From Bacteroidales bacterium (lineage in GTDB: Bacteria > Planctomycetota > Planctomycetia > Gemmatales > Gemmataceae), in NCBI GenBank assembly GCA_026931725.1, contig JAIXLE010000134.1, positions 1-64,000 on the forward strand: 64,000 nucleotides of DNA, read 5' to 3'. Shown piece after piece: positions 1 to 7,777 of this stretch. Under the pieces are notes generated by a model. That model was not told the DNA's origin and made no database searches. It was given only the letters and a program-made list of their open reading frames with translations. The position numbers and the translations under genes were made by a program. The number at the start of each line of letters is the position of its first letter. The stretch's first letter is position 1.

Positions 1-1
1 G

Positions 2-325
2 AACACCAACTTCGTGACAGCGTTCCTGGCCGTTGCACTCGGGGCGAACCTGTCTCCAGAACTGAACGGCAAGCTGGACGGGCTGGATGTCCACGCCTTC
101 GCTGTGGCGAACGAAGCGGCGAAGCACGGCGGCAACCGGATGCTCCAGGAGATCGACCAGCGGGCGGAATCCTGGCCGAAATCCGCGAAAACCCAGTGGG
201 GGTTCCTCTCCGCGGCGGTGCGTCCACGCGGCCTGGGTGGCGTCCTCCGGGATGTGGGGCTGTTCCTGGCTGGCGCGGTTTGTGCGTCCGTGGGCTGGGG
301 AATTTACCTCGTGGTGGCCGGGTAA
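2..325 (+). CDS. C-terminal part of an unrecognised membrane protein
   Basis: The frame is already open at the left edge, so the gene probably starts outside the window; the GTG at 14 could be an internal valine. About 107 residues are visible. The last ~25 residues form a hydrophobic segment ending in LVVAG, which looks like a C-terminal membrane anchor, and the part before it is a polar helix-like stretch. I do not recognise the family. The stop at 323-325 is 60 bases before the start of the ROK kinase on the same strand. Confidence 0.5.
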   Translation, partial: NTNFVTAFLAVALGANLSPELNGKLDGLDVHAFAVANEAAKHGGNRMLQEIDQRAESWPKSAKTQWGFLSAAVRPRGLGGVLRDVGLFLAGAVCASVGWGIYLVVAG

Positions 326-385
326 ACTGTGTGGGGCTGATTTTCTTCCTTCCGCCCCGTGTGCGAGCCTTTACGGAGTCCCGGT

Positions 386-1297
386 ATGTTTCTCGGTATT
401 GAGATCGGTGGGACGAAGTTACAACTGGGCCTAGGGGCGGGGGATGGCCAGCTCGTCGGCCTCTGGCGGGGGGGCGTGACACTCGCGGAGGGGGGAGCGG
501 GCATTCGCCAGCAGATCGAAGCCGCGATTCCGCAACTCTTGCAGGAATTCGGCATCGCACGCGATCAATTGCGCGGGATCGGGGTCGGCTTCGGTGGCCC
601 GACTGACGATGCGACGCAATCGGTCATCAAATCGCACCATGTCTCCGGTTGGACAGGCTTCCCACTGGCGGCCTGGCTCAGGGAGCGGCAAGGGCTGCCC
701 ACCGTCATCTGTAATGATGCAGATGTCGCGGGCTTGGCTGAAGCGCTGCACGGTGCTGGGCGGGAATTGTCGCCCATCTTCTACATGACGGTGGGCAGCG
801 GCATCGGCGGCGGGCTCGTGATTGACGGGAAGATTTATCGTGGTGTCGGGCAAGGAGCCGGGGAAGTCGGGCATTTGCGGCCCGCGTATCCACTGGATAG
901 TCCGCTGGCGGGCGGCATTCTCGAGGATTTTGCCTCCGGCTGGGGGATTGCCCGTGTCGGGGAAGCGATGGGGCTGCCGTCGCCGGTGACGGGGCAATCC
1001 GTGGCGGATGCCGCGCGAAAAGGGGATACCACCGCGTTGACCGTGCTGGATGAAGCGGCCCAGGCACTCGCCGAGGGGGTCTGTTCGGTCATCAAGTTGC
1101 TCTGTCCACGACGCATCGTGATCGGTGGCGGGGTGTCTCTGCTGGGGGATGATCTATTCTTCGCCCCGATTCGTCGCTATGTGGCGGAGCGTGGCTTCGC
1201 GGCGTTCGCGGGGCTGACCGACATCGTCCCGGCGGAACTCGGTGAGGAAGTCGTAATCCACGGTGCCTTGGCGCTGGCCCGGCAACAGTTTTCGTAA
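386..1297 (+). CDS. ROK family sugar kinase / glucokinase-like protein
   Basis: A 303-residue protein of the ROK (repressor, ORF, kinase) family, probably phosphorylating a hexose in the cytoplasm. The N-terminal phosphate-binding loop is IEIGGTKL, with Glu in place of the usual Asp of DxGGT. FGGPTD, CNDAD (containing the expected catalytic Asp), GSGIGGG and GEVGH follow in the expected order, then a C-terminal VIGGGV. The family's zinc cluster (CxCGxxGCxE) after GEVGH is absent, so substrate and metal use may differ from typical ROK glucokinases. I chose the ATG at 386 because it places the loop at residue 4; an in-frame upstream start would add nine residues with no family match. trpF begins nine bases after the stop, so the two may be cotranscribed. 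A second ROK gene lies at 2763-3740. Confidence 0.85.
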   Translation: MFLGIEIGGTKLQLGLGAGDGQLVGLWRGGVTLAEGGAGIRQQIEAAIPQLLQEFGIARDQLRGIGVGFGGPTDDATQSVIKSHHVSGWTGFPLAAWLRERQGLPTVICNDADVAGLAEALHGAGRELSPIFYMTVGSGIGGGLVIDGKIYRGVGQGAGEVGHLRPAYPLDSPLAGGILEDFASGWGIARVGEAMGLPSPVTGQSVADAARKGDTTALTVLDEAAQALAEGVCSVIKLLCPRRIVIGGGVSLLGDDLFFAPIRRYVAERGFAAFAGLTDIVPAELGEEVVIHGALALARQQFS

Positions 1298-1306
1298 AAC
1301 GATCTC

Positions 1307-1939
1307 ATGGTACGCATTAAAATCTGCGGTGTGACCACACCGGAAGACGCGGTTCACGCCGCCGAGTGTGGCGCGGACGCACTGGGGTTGAATTTTTATC
1401 CCCGGTCGCCTCGGTTTCTCTCTCCCGAACAAGCGGAAGCCCTGGTCCGGGCGTTGCCGCCGTTCACCGCGACGGTCGGCGTGTTCGTTCAGGAATCCGT
1501 TTCCTGCATGCAAACCGTGGCCATGCGGTACGGTCTGCGGGCCGTGCAAACGTATTCGGATACCCCGCTGGCCGTGGATTTTTTCCCCGCCGCGCAGATT
1601 CCCGCCTTCCGGGTGCAGGATGCCGCCACGCTGACCGTAGCACGGCAATGCGTGCAGAGTGTGCGGCCCGCGGCGATTCTCGTGGATTCTTACGTTCCCG
1701 GCGAACCGGGCGGCACGGGGCATCGGGCACCGTGGGAGTTGCTGGCGGGCTTCGATGCTGGCGTGCCGCTGATCCTGGCGGGCGGCCTGACCCCGGATAA
1801 CGTCGCTGAGGCGATCCGGTTGGTGCGTCCGTGGGGTGTGGATGTGGCCAGTGGCGTGGAATCCGTACCGGGGCGAAAAGACCCTGGCCGGGTGCGTGCC
1901 TTCATTCAGGCGGTGCGTTCGGTCGAATCGCGGGAATAG
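1307..1939 (+). CDS. trpF: Phosphoribosylanthranilate isomerase
   Basis: TrpF converts N-(5-phosphoribosyl)anthranilate to the 1-carboxyphenylamino deoxyribulose phosphate in tryptophan synthesis. The 210-residue length is normal for a monofunctional TIM-barrel enzyme. Family marks are KICGVT at the N-terminus with the catalytic Cys7, GLNFYPRSPR, LVDSY with the catalytic Asp, GGTGHR, LAGGL and the phosphate-binding GVDVASGVE near the end. No other trp gene is nearby, so the pathway is dispersed. It follows the ROK kinase by nine bases, a spacing that suggests cotranscription without a metabolic link. Confidence 0.96.
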   Translation: MVRIKICGVTTPEDAVHAAECGADALGLNFYPRSPRFLSPEQAEALVRALPPFTATVGVFVQESVSCMQTVAMRYGLRAVQTYSDTPLAVDFFPAAQIPAFRVQDAATLTVARQCVQSVRPAAILVDSYVPGEPGGTGHRAPWELLAGFDAGVPLILAGGLTPDNVAEAIRLVRPWGVDVASGVESVPGRKDPGRVRAFIQAVRSVESRE

Positions 1940-2027
1940 CTTGGACTGGGCCTGCGAGCGATTCGGTGCGTCTCTTGGTAAACTACTGGAAGAACTCCAT
2001 GTTTGCCCGGCAGCGTGAGGAACGGAT

Positions 2028-2249
2028 ATGTCGATTATTCATGCGATTTATGAAAATGGTGTCTTCCGTCCGACCGAGCCGGTCGATCTGCCGGAACATG
2101 CGGAAGTGGAGTTTGAGTTGAAAATGCTGGATGCTGAGCAACCAGTCACAAAGCACCCTCGCCGCCCTGGTCTGCTCAAAGGCCAAGTCCTGTACATGGC
2201 TCCAGATTTTAATGAACCGTTGGATGACTTGCAGGAGTACATGGAGTGA
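2028..2249 (+). CDS. Antitoxin with DUF104-type N-terminus (VapB-like)
   Basis: A 73-residue protein. Residues 1-30 (IHAIYENGVFRPTEPVDLPE) match the DUF104 antitoxin fold, a small beta-rich domain found next to PIN toxins. The C-terminal half, ending LLKGQVLYMAPDFNEPLDDLQEYME, resembles the toxin-binding tail of DUF2281-type antitoxins, which probably wraps around the PIN active site. The stop overlaps the GTG start of the PIN gene (GTGA at 2246-2249), so the two are translationally coupled, the usual arrangement for toxin-antitoxin pairs. A GAGGAAC sequence lies just upstream of the ATG as ribosome-binding site. I saw no obvious operator palindrome upstream. Confidence 0.8.
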   Translation: MSIIHAIYENGVFRPTEPVDLPEHAEVEFELKMLDAEQPVTKHPRRPGLLKGQVLYMAPDFNEPLDDLQEYME

Positions 2250-2641
2250 ATCTGTTGCTCGATACTCACACGCTGATCTGGTTTGCCGACAGCGATCCGA
2301 ACTTGAGTGCCCACGCATTATCGTTCATTGCTGATCCCGCAAACAATTTGTTTCTGAGCATGGCGAGCGTTTGGGAAATGGCCATCAAATGTGGGATTGG
2401 CAAGCTGACGCTTTCGCCGAACTACAAGGAATATCTTAGCAAGGCTATTTCCGGTTACGATATCTCAATTCTCGGCATCACATGTGCTGATTGTGTGAGC
2501 TATTCGACACTGCCTTTTCCGAATCCGAAACATCGTGACCCCTATGATCGCATGATCGTCATCCACGCCCTGCGGTACGCACTCGTTTTGCTCAGCATAG
2601 ACGACAAACTGGATGGCTTTGGTGTCAATCGCCTCTGGTAA
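2246..2641 (+). CDS. PIN-domain ribonuclease toxin (VapC-like)
   Basis: A 131-residue PIN-domain protein, expected to be an endoribonuclease neutralised by the antitoxin encoded just upstream. It begins LLLDTHTLIW (first catalytic Asp), contains SVWEMAIKCGIGKL with the conserved Glu, and HRDPYDRMIV with the third acidic position, followed by LLSIDDKL where these enzymes carry the last acidic residue. All four acidic sites appear intact, so the toxin is probably active. The start is GTG, overlapping the antitoxin stop. The target RNA cannot be read from sequence. Confidence 0.88.
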   Translation: MNLLLDTHTLIWFADSDPNLSAHALSFIADPANNLFLSMASVWEMAIKCGIGKLTLSPNYKEYLSKAISGYDISILGITCADCVSYSTLPFPNPKHRDPYDRMIVIHALRYALVLLSIDDKLDGFGVNRLW

Positions 2642-2699
2642 CGGCGTGAAGCGGCCCCCTGCCGCTTGGGTTTTTGGTAAACGTGGCTTCTCCAGTTCT

Positions 2700-2705
2700 T
2701 ACAAT
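2700..2705 (+). promoter_or_regulatory. Candidate -10 box TACAAT before ROK kinase 2
   Basis: TACAAT lies 58 bases before the chosen ATG at 2763. The same hexamer sits at similar distances before several other genes in this GC-rich window. No convincing -35 element is visible. Confidence 0.35.
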
Positions 2706-2762
2706 ATCCCCCAAACCTCCGGGAGATTCTCCCACACGCGGACAGGCGGCCGGGAGTCCATC

Positions 2763-3740
2763 ATGAATCAACGATATTGGATCGGCATCGACCTCGGCGG
2801 AACCAAGATCCTCGCCGGGCTGTTCGATGATGAACTCAAACTTCTGGCGCGAGCCAAGCACCCAACCGGCAGCGAAGGCGGCCCGGCGGGAGTGTTCAAC
2901 CGCATTGCCCAGGCGGTCGATGCCGTAATCCGGGAAGGCAAGATCGAACCGAGCCAGATTGCCGGGATGGGGTTCGGCATTCCGGGGCAGATCGCGCCGG
3001 GCAGTACCTTCGTGCGGTTCGCCCCGAATCTGAACTGGCGGGATGTCGACATTCGACCGCTGCTCCCGGCGGATTGGACTTGGCCAATCGTGGTGGAAAA
3101 CGATGTCCACATGGGAACTTATGGCGAGTTTGCCCGTGGGGCGGCGGTCGGGGCTCGGCATGTCTTCGGTATGTTCGTCGGCACGGGGGTTGGCGGCGGG
3201 CTGATCCTGAACGGCCAACTGTACGACGGCTTCAACGGCCATGCGGGCGAGATTGGCCACATCATCGTCCACTGGCGGCGCGGCGAGAGCCTGGAATCCG
3301 TGGCGGGACGCCGCTATCAGATGCGCCGAGCCAAGGAGATGCTGGACGATCAACCCAAGAAGATCCGCAAAAGCTGGAAGGGGCTTGACCCGGAGCGAGT
3401 GAAAAGCTCGCAGTTAGCGGAACTGTACGCGAAAGATGACCCGATCGCGGTGCAGGTCGTCGATGACGCGGCACGGGCGCTCGGGGCGGCGGTTGGAAGT
3501 GTGATCAACCTGCTGAGCCCGGAAATCGTGGTCATCGGCGGCGGTGTTACCGGGGCGTTGGGGGCCGGGTTTTTGGATCGCATCTGGGAGATCGCCCAGC
3601 GATACACGCTTCCCGGAGCCGCGAACAATGTCCGATGCCTCCCGGCGGCTCTCGGCGACGATGCGGGCATCGTCGGGTGTGCGGCGTATGCCCGAGCCAA
3701 AACCCTCCCTGTCGCGGGGACCATCACCTCGGCAGGGTAG
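2763..3740 (+). CDS. ROK family sugar kinase, second copy
   Basis: A 325-residue ROK family protein with the canonical loop IGIDLGGTKI at the N-terminus, FGIPGQ, VENDVHMG (catalytic Asp region), FVGTGVGGGLI, GHAGEIGHI and VIGGGV. As in the first ROK protein, the zinc-binding cysteine cluster after GEIGH is missing; a positively charged stretch (about residues 185-225) occupies that place. The ATG at 2763 puts the nucleotide loop at residue 8, whereas an earlier in-frame start would overlap the PIN toxin gene and add an unlike tail. The HisN-type phosphatase starts 62 bases downstream, and the two may form a transcription unit. The two ROK proteins are diverged and not a recent duplication. 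Confidence 0.87.
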   Translation: MNQRYWIGIDLGGTKILAGLFDDELKLLARAKHPTGSEGGPAGVFNRIAQAVDAVIREGKIEPSQIAGMGFGIPGQIAPGSTFVRFAPNLNWRDVDIRPLLPADWTWPIVVENDVHMGTYGEFARGAAVGARHVFGMFVGTGVGGGLILNGQLYDGFNGHAGEIGHIIVHWRRGESLESVAGRRYQMRRAKEMLDDQPKKIRKSWKGLDPERVKSSQLAELYAKDDPIAVQVVDDAARALGAAVGSVINLLSPEIVVIGGGVTGALGAGFLDRIWEIAQRYTLPGAANNVRCLPAALGDDAGIVGCAAYARAKTLPVAGTITSAG

Positions 3741-3802
3741 CTTTCTTGTTCCGACCGGATTGTTCCGAGCGGATTGCGACCTGATCTGGAGCGTTTGCGA
3801 GC

Positions 3803-4573
3803 ATGAATCCTGAATGGCGGAGCCGATACGACCTGGCCCTGGATGTGGCCCGGAAGGCGGGCGACCTGGCGAAATCGTACTTTGATGGCAGCTTTGAAGT
3901 CATCATCAAAGACGACCGCAGTCCCGTGACCATCGCGGATCGGAAGGCGGAAGAACTCATCCGGGCCGAAGTCACCCGGCACTTCCCCACGGATGGCTTT
4001 CTCGGCGAGGAGTTCGGCGATCAACCCGGCGCATCCGGTTTTCGCTGGGTCATCGACCCGATTGACGGCACCAAGTCCTTCATTCGGGGCATCCCACTCT
4101 GGGGGACGCTGGTCGGCTTGGAGTATCGCGGGGAAACGATTGCCGGGGCCGTGTACGCGCCGGGGTTGAACCAACTGTTCCACGCCGTGCGGGGCAACGG
4201 GGCGTATCGGGATCAGAAGCGGATTCGCGTATCCGATGTGGCGGAATTTTCGCAGTCGCTGCTCTGTTATTCCAGCATCTCCTGGTTCCGACTGAACAAC
4301 AAGGAAGCCGCGTTCCTCGATCTCGCCGCGAAGACCGATCGCCAGCGGGGTTACGGCGACTTCCTGGGTTTCCTGATGGTGGCACAGGGTTCCGCGGAAT
4401 TCATGATCGACCACGGCGTTCACGCCTGGGACGTGGCCGCGCTCATCCCGATCGTTGAAGAAGCGGGCGGCCGGATGACGAACTGGGCGGGCGAAGTGAC
4501 GATCCACAGCCCAGACGTTCTGGCCAGCAACGGCCCCCTGCACGAGGCGGCTCGGTCGATCCTGGCGGGATAG
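3803..4573 (+). CDS. hisN: Inositol monophosphatase-family phosphatase, probable histidinol-phosphatase
   Basis: A 256-residue member of the FIG/inositol monophosphatase superfamily. Metal-binding motifs are complete: GEE at residues 68-70, DPIDGT at 85-90 and WDVAA from 209. The length, FIRGIPLWGTLVGL and the tail resemble HisN-type histidinol-phosphatases, which remove phosphate from L-histidinol phosphate in histidine synthesis; inositol or other sugar-phosphate specificity is the alternative. It requires Mg2+ and acts in the cytoplasm. It follows ROK kinase 2 by 62 bases, so a role on a sugar phosphate is also plausible from context. Confidence 0.85.
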   Translation: MNPEWRSRYDLALDVARKAGDLAKSYFDGSFEVIIKDDRSPVTIADRKAEELIRAEVTRHFPTDGFLGEEFGDQPGASGFRWVIDPIDGTKSFIRGIPLWGTLVGLEYRGETIAGAVYAPGLNQLFHAVRGNGAYRDQKRIRVSDVAEFSQSLLCYSSISWFRLNNKEAAFLDLAAKTDRQRGYGDFLGFLMVAQGSAEFMIDHGVHAWDVAALIPIVEEAGGRMTNWAGEVTIHSPDVLASNGPLHEAARSILAG

Positions 4574-4586
4574 AGCAGGAAACCGG

Positions 4587-4963
4587 ATGTCCCATTCGTT
4601 CGATGCAACGCTGAAGGCGTTGGTTGCGGCTCACCCCGACGACTTCGCGGAGCTGTTGGGGTTGCCGCGTACATTCTGACCGGCCTCCGAATGGACAAAT
4701 CGGACTTAGCTTCTATCTACCGAGGAATCGGACTCATGAACGAATCCACCGCCTTTGATGAAGTCATGGAAGAAGGTGAACGCCGCGGCAAACTCAAGCG
4801 AAGTCACCACCTACTGTTGCTATTGGGGCAACAGCGATTCGGCGAACCGGATACAGCCACGACAGCGGAAATTCAAGCCATTCAGGATATGAAACGCCTC
4901 GAACGCATGTCGATTGCGATCCTGATAGTCAATTCCTGGTCCGCTTTGTTGGCTACGCCGTGA
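4587..4963 (+). pseudogene. Degraded Rpn-family (PD-(D/E)XK) nuclease/transposase gene
   Basis: Two pieces of one gene family lie end to end in different frames. Positions 4587-4679 encode MSHSFDATLKALVAAHPDDF and ten more residues before a stop, which is the typical N-terminus of the planctomycete Rpn-like putative transposase family. Positions 4691-4963 encode a C-terminal piece with LLLLGQQRFGEPD, AEIQAIQDMKRLERM and a closing WSALLATP, typical of the other end of the same family. The catalytic middle (roughly 150-200 residues) is missing, so this looks like a deletion remnant. The family recognition is from memory and was not checked by search. Confidence 0.6.
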
Positions 4964-5072
4964 GGAACCACCCTGGACGGATGACCCCACTTCCCGAACA
5001 ATAATGAGAAGCCTGCCGAATGCCGGTGCTGACCGGCGAACCTCAGACCTTTCTCCCAGAGGAGCTTCCTCG

Positions 5073-5840
5073 ATGCAGCGTTTGCGTTTCGCGGTTCTGG
5101 CCGCCGGTGTGTTCGCCCTCACGGCCAACACCGTGCATGCTCAGGGTTACGGCACCATCAAGGGCCAAGTGATCCTTCCGAACCCACCCGCCAAGACCGA
5201 AATCAACATCACCATCGACAAAGAACACTGCCTGTCGAAGGGCAAGCAGGTTCCCACAGACATTCTTGTGGACCCGGATTCCAAAGGTGTCAAGAACATC
5301 GTCGTCTGGCTGCGTCCCGATGATACGAACCGCCGGGCACCGTTCCCCAAAGACAAGATCAAACCCGAACTGGTCAAAGTGTCCCCGAAGACCCACATCA
5401 TCGATCAGCCGTGCTGTCAGTTTGAGCCACGGGTGATCGCCGCACGGGAAGGCGACAAACTCGAAATCAAGAACAGCGCTCCGGTGCCGCACAACATCAA
5501 CTACAGTTCGGACGCGGAGAGCTTCAACGTCACCGTGCAACCGGGCAAGAGCTACGCCGCTCAGCAGCCGCTCGCGGCCCAGTCGAGCCCGATTCCGTTC
5601 AAATGCGACATTCACCCGTGGATGGCGGGCCGCGTGCGGGTGTTCGATCATCCGTACTTCGCCATCACGGATAAAGATGGCAAGTTCGAGATCAAGGATG
5701 CCCCCGAAGGGAACTGGCGCATCGTGTACTGGCACGAGAACGGCTACCACAAGGGCCGCGCCGGTCTGCTCGGTTTCCCCGTCACCGTGAAGAAAGACGG
5801 CGTGACTCAGCTCGACGCGGTGACGCTGGAATTGCCGTAA
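5073..5840 (+). CDS. Secreted cupredoxin-like (type 1 copper) protein
   Basis: A 255-residue exported protein with a signal peptide of about 24 residues ending TVHA-QGYG. After a region containing GTIKGQVILP comes a cupredoxin domain with the four type 1 copper ligands in order: His in PVPHNINY, Cys and His in FKCDIHPW, and Met in WMAGRVRV. It ends with a carboxypeptidase-regulatory-like beta domain (FAITDKDGKFEIKDAPEGNW). Periplasmic electron transfer or copper binding is the expected role; the partner is unknown. The ATG at 5073 has GAGGAGC just upstream and gives a clean signal peptide, while an earlier in-frame ATG at 5004 does not. A strong hairpin follows the gene. Confidence 0.82.
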   Translation: MQRLRFAVLAAGVFALTANTVHAQGYGTIKGQVILPNPPAKTEINITIDKEHCLSKGKQVPTDILVDPDSKGVKNIVVWLRPDDTNRRAPFPKDKIKPELVKVSPKTHIIDQPCCQFEPRVIAAREGDKLEIKNSAPVPHNINYSSDAESFNVTVQPGKSYAAQQPLAAQSSPIPFKCDIHPWMAGRVRVFDHPYFAITDKDGKFEIKDAPEGNWRIVYWHENGYHKGRAGLLGFPVTVKKDGVTQLDAVTLELP

Positions 5841-5873
5841 TCGGAGTGTGTTCGCGGAAGAAGTCAAGAATAC

Positions 5874-5905
5874 AGAATCCCACGGGTGCTTGCCCGTGGG
5901 ATTCT
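5874..5905. terminator. Bidirectional terminator hairpin between cupredoxin gene and pyrG
   Basis: A perfect 13-base-pair stem (AGAATCCCACGGG, 5874-5886, with its complement at 5893-5905) closes a six-base loop TGCTTG. It sits between two convergent genes and is followed by a weak T-rich stretch on the plus strand. Confidence 0.8.
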
Positions 5906-5910
5906 TGCAT

Positions 5911-7527
5911 TTATCCCTTTGTTTGATGGGCATGGGCGACGGCCGCGCCGATGAAGTCCCGGAACAACGGTTGCGGTTGCGTCGGCTTCGACTTGAATTC
6001 CGGGTGGCACTGCACTGCCAGGAACCACGGATGGTTCGGCAATTCGATGATTTCGACCAGTGCCCCGTCGGGTGTCGTACCCGAAATGACGAGGCCGGCG
6101 GCTTCGAGCTGCGGGCGATATTCGTTGTTCACTTCAAAGCGGTGTCGGTGGCGTTCGGAGATGAGGACGGCCTTGTAGGCGGCATGGGCTTTGGTGTCCG
6201 GCTTGATCTTGCACTCATACGCGCCGAGCCGCATCGTGCCGCCGATTTGCGTCACTTGCCGTTGTTCGTTCATCATGGCGACGACCGGGTGCGGTGTCGC
6301 GGGGTTGCACTCGGTGGAATTCGCATCCGCCAGACCCAGGACGTTCTGGGCAAACTCGATCGTGGCACACTGTAAACCGAGACAGATCCCGAAGAACGGA
6401 ATGGCGTTCTCTCGTGCATGGCGAATCGCGGCCACTTTCCCCGGAACCCCCCGCTTGTCGAACCCACCGGGCACCAGCACGCCGTTGACTTCCGCCAGAA
6501 TCGACGCAACGGAATCGGCATCGACCGATTCGGACTCCACCCGCAAGACTTTGAGCCGGGCGTTGTGGTAGATGCAGGCGTGGTCCAAGGATTCATACAC
6601 GGACTTGTAGGCATCCCGATGGCGGACGTATTTGCCGACTAGGGCGATGGTCACTTCATGTTCGGGAGTCCGCATCCGTTCGAGCATCTTTTTCCAGTCG
6701 TCCAGGTTGAGCGGCCCCGCCTGCACCAACCCCAACCGTTCGACGATCAGTTCATCGAGCCGGTTCGCGGCCATGCTGAGCGGCACTTCGTAGACGCTGA
6801 ACTCTTTATCCTTCTCCTCGATGACCGCACGGCGTTCGACGTTGCAGAACAGGGCGATCTTGTCCCGTTCCTCTTGGGGGATTTCGCGCTCCGTGCGGCA
6901 AATGAGGACATCGGGTTGAATCCCGATCTGGCGGAGTTCGCGCACGCTGGCCTGGGTCGGCTTCGTCTTCAGTTCGCCAGCGGCTTTCAGATACGGAACC
7001 AAGGTGAGGTGAACATACAGACAGTTTGCCTTGCCGACATCCAGGGCGAATTGCCGAATCGCTTCCAGGTACGGCATCGCCTCGATGTCGCCGACGGTGC
7101 CGCCGATCTCGGTGATGACCACGTCCACATCCGGGGTGGCCAGCTTGCGGATACACTCTTTGATTTCATCCGTGACGTGCGGAATCACCTGCACGGTCTG
7201 GCCGCGATAGGCACCTTTACGTTCCTTGCGGAGGATCGTCTGATAAATCTTACCCGTGGTGTAGTTGCAATCCCGGTCCAAGGGGGCGTTGGTGAATCGT
7301 TCGTAGTGCCCCAGGTCCAGGTCCGTTTCCGCGCCGTCATCCAGAACGTACACCTCGCCATGCTGGTACGGCGACATGGTGCCGGGGTCGACATTCAAGT
7401 AGGGGTCGAGCTTCTGCATGCGGACTTTGAGTCCACGTCGCTCCAGTAACAACCCGATCGAGGCGGAGGTCAGCCCTTTGCCCAGAGAGCTGACCACGCC
7501 GCCGGTCACGAAAATATGCTTGGCCAT
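5911..7527 (-). CDS. pyrG: CTP synthase
   Basis: CTP synthase makes CTP from UTP using ATP and glutamine. The 538-residue protein has the N-terminal synthetase domain ([41 protein letters not shown]) and a C-terminal class I glutamine amidotransferase domain (about residue 290 on) with nucleophile Cys in GICLGLQ and the His/Glu pair in CHPEF. Length and all catalytic sites are normal. It stands alone. Its leader of about 70 bases carries a TATACT box inside a GGAAC/GTTCC inverted repeat. Confidence 0.98.
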   Translation of the reverse strand: MAKHIFVTGGVVSSLGKGLTSASIGLLLERRGLKVRMQKLDPYLNVDPGTMSPYQHGEVYVLDDGAETDLDLGHYERFTNAPLDRDCNYTTGKIYQTILRKERKGAYRGQTVQVIPHVTDEIKECIRKLATPDVDVVITEIGGTVGDIEAMPYLEAIRQFALDVGKANCLYVHLTLVPYLKAAGELKTKPTQASVRELRQIGIQPDVLICRTEREIPQEERDKIALFCNVERRAVIEEKDKEFSVYEVPLSMAANRLDELIVERLGLVQAGPLNLDDWKKMLERMRTPEHEVTIALVGKYVRHRDAYKSVYESLDHACIYHNARLKVLRVESESVDADSVASILAEVNGVLVPGGFDKRGVPGKVAAIRHARENAIPFFGICLGLQCATIEFAQNVLGLADANSTECNPATPHPVVAMMNEQRQVTQIGGTMRLGAYECKIKPDTKAHAAYKAVLISERHRHRFEVNNEYRPQLEAAGLVISGTTPDGALVEIIELPNHPWFLAVQCHPEFKSKPTQPQPLFRDFIGAAVAHAHQTKG

Positions 7528-7590
7528 TCGCCCGAAGTCCTGCGGATCGCGGTGAGTGTGATCGTCACGAAGTGGAGCGCATCCGCCCGA

Positions 7591-7606
7591 GGAACAGTAT
7601 AGTTCC
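7591..7606 (-). promoter_or_regulatory. Candidate pyrG promoter/operator
   Basis: On the minus strand the sequence reads GGAAC-TATACT-GTTCC, a near-consensus -10 hexamer flanked by a perfect five-base inverted repeat, about 70 bases before the pyrG ATG. The arrangement would let a dimeric regulator cover the -10 region. Inferred from sequence only. Confidence 0.35.
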
Positions 7607-7674
7607 CGAGCCGCCAGTGACCAATCCGCTGGATTGCTCGATATTGAAGTGGGAAACGGAACCGGGGAAAACGG

Positions 7675-7737
7675 AACCGGGGTCGATCGTCCCCGACTCC
7701 TTTGAGGTGGGAAAACCGGGGGCTGTCGTCCCCGGTT
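7675..7737. repeat. Pair of AACCGGGG/CCCCGGTT palindromes
   Basis: Two hairpins of one repeat family lie between the EEP gene's 3' end and the pyrG leader. The first is imperfect (CGGGG 7678-7682, CCCCG 7691-7695, eight-base loop). The second has a perfect eight-base-pair stem (AACCGGGG 7714-7721, CCCCGGTT 7730-7737) with loop GCTGTCGT. The same element recurs after the ArsI-fusion gene and three times near 26.8 kb. Confidence 0.65.
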
Positions 7738-7777
7738 CGGTTGGGATTGACGGATCGGTAAATCAACGGGTTTTTGC

